A stretch of DNA of 18,672 bases from Clostridia bacterium (lineage in GTDB: Bacteria; UBA6262; WVXT01; JAUXBS01): the NCBI GenBank assembly GCA_030618495.1, contig JAUXDE010000021.1, positions 1 to 18,672 of the forward strand, written 5' to 3'. The position numbers were made by a program, and so were the translations under genes. Below are positions 15,571-18,672 of this stretch, piece after piece (positions within the stretch are counted from its first letter, which is position 1; every line of letters starts with the position of its first letter). The notes under the pieces were generated by a model. The model did no database searches. It was given only the letters and a program-made list of their open reading frames with translations, and was not told the DNA's origin.

Positions 15571-17745
15571 TTATTCTTCTCGATTTCTCCGGTTTGCCAC
15601 GTAACCTTCAAGCATAAATAATCCAAAAATAAATATTACAGCCATTTTGCTGGCTTCCTTGCCGTGCAGGACGCTTAAAAGGATTTTTTCAAGTTCCGCC
15701 AGTTTGCCGATAAGAATGACCGGGGTTTGCGGCAGGAGCTTTTTAATATCCCTCATTTTTATTTTCGTTAAATCCGACTCTCCCAATTCAGCATCCAGGT
15801 TATATACAACGTGTTCCTTCCTGCTTCTTCCGGCTTCAACCCATTCAAACTCATATATTCCCGGTTCTCCCGCCCCGCTGAATTCAATTCCGTTAAATGC
15901 CTCGCTCTTAACAGGCAGAATGATTTCCTTTTTGCCTGATGGCAGCCTTAGCGTTACCCTGTCCGGGATGTTGGCTGTTTTAAGAGGGATTATGGCAGGT
16001 TCGCCTATCTTGAGCGAATCCCTGTACCCTTCTTTTGAAGACCTTTCGGTCATGTAACTCATAACCTGCTGCATTAACGGCAGAAATAAAGGCTTTGCCG
16101 GAAAATTATTCCATTCCCTGTCCACTGTAGACGTAAAAAGCATTATCCTGCCGGATTTTGAATAGGGCAGTCTTCTTTCAAGCATCAGTGGCTGGCCCTC
16201 GTGTTCCATGTTTTTATTACGACCAGAGGCAACCCTCAGTAAAACCTTTGAATTCTCCGCGGGCCGGACCTTGTACCAGCTGAAAAACCTGCCGAGAGAT
16301 AAATCACTCTGTTCTTCACCCGAGAATATCTTTAACGCAGGATGTTTCTCATCACGGTACCCTATTGTCCAGCCCTTCTCATAGCGGCTGATTTCATCCA
16401 GCTTCCCCGGCAGAAGGCCTCCCAAAAAATCATTGTAAAAATCCTTGTTTACATTATCTCCGAGAAAAAAGATAAGGCCTCCGCCTTTCCTGACGAAATC
16501 GTACATGCTCTTTATCTGGACTTCATTAAACTCTTTAACGTTTGCCGATATCATGACCGAAAACTCCGGGAGATTATAATTACCCAGCTCATTTACGGTT
16601 ATTATGGTAGGTATGATTGAGAGTCCTTTATCATACGGGTCAAGGGCAAAACGCAGGTAAAAAGTTTCCTTGTCAAACGAGGAAAACCCGGGTTCACCGT
16701 CAATACACAATACTCTTATTTTGTCATGCACGGATGTTTTAAACCAGTAACAGTCATCCACGGCAAGAGCGTCTTCCTTTATGTTGATTTTGCCCAGGTA
16801 AGTGCCTTCCTCCGGGAAGTTATAGAAGAAATCCTTTTCCTTCTCCTCTTTCTTCTGCAGTTCTATAAAACCCTGGTCAGCCTTGCGCCCTTCCTTAATT
16901 CCATTGGTTCTGCCGGCTACGGACATCCAGACAAGGAGGTTGGATACGGCCGAGTCCGAGAAATTATTTATAGTTGCCTTTATCTTCATCATCTGCCCCG
17001 TGGTCATGACGCCCTTTTCCATGCCTGTAACCGCAATGTTCGGGCTGTCGGTTTTGGCGACGTCAATTATGATAAGTTTTACTTTGGGGTCGTATTTATT
17101 TATTGCATCTTCATTTATTTCAGCCCAGCCGTTTTGGGCCATGTCGGTGATAAGGATAATCTGCTTATTAGGTGAAAGCGACCCCTTCAACAGGGAATAC
17201 GCTTCCGAAACAGCAGGCAGTATATTGGAAGACCGCGGGCCCAGTGAACTGTTCTCAATTTCATCAATGAGTATATCGGTGTCTGAAGTAAGGTACTTAA
17301 TCCCTGCTTCCAGCCTGTCAGATACGAGCAGGTAAGCCGTCCTGTCGTATTTTTCCATCAGTTTCAATATGCGTTTAGCCGCATCCTTTGCTATGCTGAA
17401 ACGTTCTGACTGTTCTTCCTTGTATCCCATTGAATACGAACTGTCAAGCACGATGACGTTAGAAAGCGAAGTATCCCTTCCACGGGCAAATATCGGAGCC
17501 ACGTGAACTATTGGACGGGCGAAGAGTAATACGAGCAGGAGCAGAAGAAGCGTTCTCAGTAAAAGCAGAAGCAGTTGTTTAAGCTTATGTCGCTTGACGA
17601 CTTTTGTCGAGGCAAGTTGTATGAACTTCACATAACTGAACTTGCGCGTTATCGTCTTTTTCTTTGACAGCAGGTGAATGATAATAGGAATAGAAATGAC
17701 CGGCAGTCCGGCAAGAAACCATGGATTCAAGAAGGAAATATTCAT
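15571..17745 (-). CDS. BatA-like membrane vWA protein
   Basis: The N-terminus (FLNPWFLAGLPVISIPIIIHLL) and the second hydrophobic segment at 57-77 are the BatA-type N-terminal domain. A vWA domain at about 96-230 follows, with MIDAS residues DSSYS (101-105), S173 in place of the usual Thr, and D201 (ITDMAQNGW). A beta-rich part (235-335) leads to an amidotransferase-like domain at about 340-570 (IRVLCIDGEPGFS; FVRKGGGLIFFLGDN). A final membrane segment lies at about 700-714. At 724 residues it is about twice the size of a plain BatA. Its ATG overlaps the DUF58 stop as TAATG, so translation is coupled, and GGGAG lies upstream. BatA-type proteins form membrane complexes with MoxR and other vWA proteins; their precise function is unsettled. 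Confidence 0.87.
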   Translation of the reverse strand: MNISFLNPWFLAGLPVISIPIIIHLLSKKKTITRKFSYVKFIQLASTKVVKRHKLKQLLLLLLRTLLLLLLVLLFARPIVHVAPIFARGRDTSLSNVIVLDSSYSMGYKEEQSERFSIAKDAAKRILKLMEKYDRTAYLLVSDRLEAGIKYLTSDTDILIDEIENSSLGPRSSNILPAVSEAYSLLKGSLSPNKQIILITDMAQNGWAEINEDAINKYDPKVKLIIIDVAKTDSPNIAVTGMEKGVMTTGQMMKIKATINNFSDSAVSNLLVWMSVAGRTNGIKEGRKADQGFIELQKKEEKEKDFFYNFPEEGTYLGKINIKEDALAVDDCYWFKTSVHDKIRVLCIDGEPGFSSFDKETFYLRFALDPYDKGLSIIPTIITVNELGNYNLPEFSVMISANVKEFNEVQIKSMYDFVRKGGGLIFFLGDNVNKDFYNDFLGGLLPGKLDEISRYEKGWTIGYRDEKHPALKIFSGEEQSDLSLGRFFSWYKVRPAENSKVLLRVASGRNKNMEHEGQPLMLERRLPYSKSGRIMLFTSTVDREWNNFPAKPLFLPLMQQVMSYMTERSSKEGYRDSLKIGEPAIIPLKTANIPDRVTLRLPSGKKEIILPVKSEAFNGIEFSGAGEPGIYEFEWVEAGRSRKEHVVYNLDAELGESDLTKIKMRDIKKLLPQTPVILIGKLAELEKILLSVLHGKEASKMAVIFIFGLFMLEGYVANRRNREE

Positions 17746-18647
17746 TATTTGAACTTCTCCCTTCTCGTCAGGTACAACCCGAGCGCTCGGTCAAGCGGTT
17801 CGGAAGTGTTAATCTGAGTGTAGTCTATACCAGAGTTCCTGCAATTTAGTTTATAATTATTGATGAACCCGTTAATTATTCTTGAATACTCTTTCCTGAT
17901 TATATCAGGTTCTGACAATATCTTCCGGCCGTTTTCCATGTCTTCATAAAGAACGGATTCCCCGTACGGAAGTTCCAACTCAGCCCTGTCAAGCAGTTGG
18001 AATACGATAACCTCGTTCTTCTTAAAGCGGAAATGCTTGAGGGCTTTAATCACCTCTTCCTGCTCATCAAGTAAATCTGAAATGATAATTACCAGCCCCC
18101 TTCGCTTTAGGTAAGGGCCCATCCCCTGCAGAGCTCCGCTTATTTTTGTTTCGCTTGAGGGCCGGACCTTCTCCAGTTCACTAAGGAGCGCTGCAAGGTG
18201 CCCTGTGCTCTGCCTCGGTGGGATATGTTTTCTTATCCTGCTGTCAAAAGTGCTCAGCCCAACCGAATCATGCTGTTTAATCATCAGGTATGAAAGCGCC
18301 GCTGCAGCCATCGCGCCGTACTCAAGTTTGGATACTCCGTTTGACCTGTAGCCCATAGAGGCGCTCGTATCAAGGAGGATATAGCAGCGCATATTGGTTT
18401 CCTCCTCGTACTGCTTCACGTAATGGCGGTCTGTCTTCGCGTAAACCTTCCAGTCAAGGTGCTTCAAGTCATCCCCAGCCGCATACTCCCTGTGCTGGGC
18501 AAAATCCAGGCTGTACCCCTTGAGGGGGCTCTGGTGCATCCCGGAAATAAAACTATCAACCACGAACCTTGCCCTGAGAAGCATCCCTGAAAGTTTTGCA
18601 ATCATGACAGGATCAAGTATTTTCTTCTTATCAGCCATGTTAAACAT
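17745..18647 (-). CDS. DUF58 family vWA protein
   Basis: This cytosolic-looking 300-residue protein has the DUF58 signature HREYAAGDDLKHLDWKVYAKT (52-72) and an embedded vWA-like domain with MIDAS residues DTSAS (93-97), T167 (TKISGAL) and D191 (IISDLLD). DUF58 proteins are almost always encoded next to a MoxR AAA+ ATPase, which would be expected just outside the right edge. It ends in TAATG with the BatA-like gene. The start is uncertain: ATG at 18647 gives MFNMADKKK and ATG at 18638 gives MADKKK; neither has a ribosome binding site in the AT-rich 25 bases available. Confidence 0.88.
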   Translation of the reverse strand: MFNMADKKKILDPVMIAKLSGMLLRARFVVDSFISGMHQSPLKGYSLDFAQHREYAAGDDLKHLDWKVYAKTDRHYVKQYEEETNMRCYILLDTSASMGYRSNGVSKLEYGAMAAAALSYLMIKQHDSVGLSTFDSRIRKHIPPRQSTGHLAALLSELEKVRPSSETKISGALQGMGPYLKRRGLVIIISDLLDEQEEVIKALKHFRFKKNEVIVFQLLDRAELELPYGESVLYEDMENGRKILSEPDIIRKEYSRIINGFINNYKLNCRNSGIDYTQINTSEPLDRALGLYLTRREKFK

Positions 18648-18672
18648 AATAATATATTTAATAATATAATTC
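18648..18672 (-). other. AT-rich sequence before the DUF58 gene, at the window edge
   Basis: Only 25 bases are visible. They are nearly all A/T and hold no ribosome binding site. Whether this is a promoter, or a short gap after a MoxR gene, cannot be seen. Confidence 0.4.

Overview
The window is bacterial and gene-dense. Every gene I can support lies on the minus strand, so transcription runs from the right edge to the left. Features suggesting a cell-envelope-rich, probably diderm bacterium include type I signal peptides, a GT-C glycosyltransferase, purine-rich AAGGA-type ribosome binding sites, and genes that abut or overlap by a few bases. Coding DNA looks moderate in GC, while the one real intergenic region is extremely AT-rich. 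The set MoxR-type von Willebrand A (vWA) proteins, DUF4159, DUF4175, TPR proteins and GT-C proteins with TPR tails would fit an uncultured phylum such as Omnitrophota or its relatives. That is a guess from gene content; nothing in the window settles it.

Layout, in the direction of transcription. (1) 18647-12541 is a tight module: a DUF58 vWA protein, a BatA-like membrane vWA protein, a DUF4159 protein, and a membrane vWA protein with a class I glutamine-amidotransferase-like domain (COG5426 type). In other genomes such a module is usually preceded by a MoxR AAA+ ATPase, which would lie just beyond the right edge. (2) 12544-12335 is a broken TPR gene: a start codon joined to the last vWA gene, a stop after four codons, then one readable TPR to its own stop. 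(3) 12323-9970 is an NAD-dependent epimerase/dehydratase and an ArnT/PMT-like GT-C glycosyltransferase, linked by a GTGA overlap. (4) 9885-2486 holds a very large DUF4175-like membrane protein with long helical regions, a secreted TPR protein with a gluzincin metallopeptidase (peptidase MA type) domain, and a polytopic membrane protein with a TPR tail. The last two overlap by 26 bases. (5) 2485-2216 is a 270-base AT-rich intergenic region with a perfect sigma-70-type promoter and a leader of about 100 nt. (6) 2215-1 is a secreted GH18 chitinase-like enzyme with a CBM9-like domain, an Ig-like domain and the start of an FN3-like domain. It runs off the left edge.

The eight intact genes from 18647 to 2486, plus the remnant, look like one transcription unit, because almost all junctions are overlaps or very short gaps. 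The likely theme is a membrane-anchored envelope complex: MIDAS-bearing vWA domains outside or at the membrane, catalytically degenerate amidotransferase-like folds, TPR scaffolds and a periplasmic metalloprotease, possibly acting with or on glycosylated envelope material. What the assembly does is unknown. The GH18 gene has its own promoter and is probably a separate unit. No tRNA, rRNA, CRISPR array, insertion sequence or phage gene was seen.
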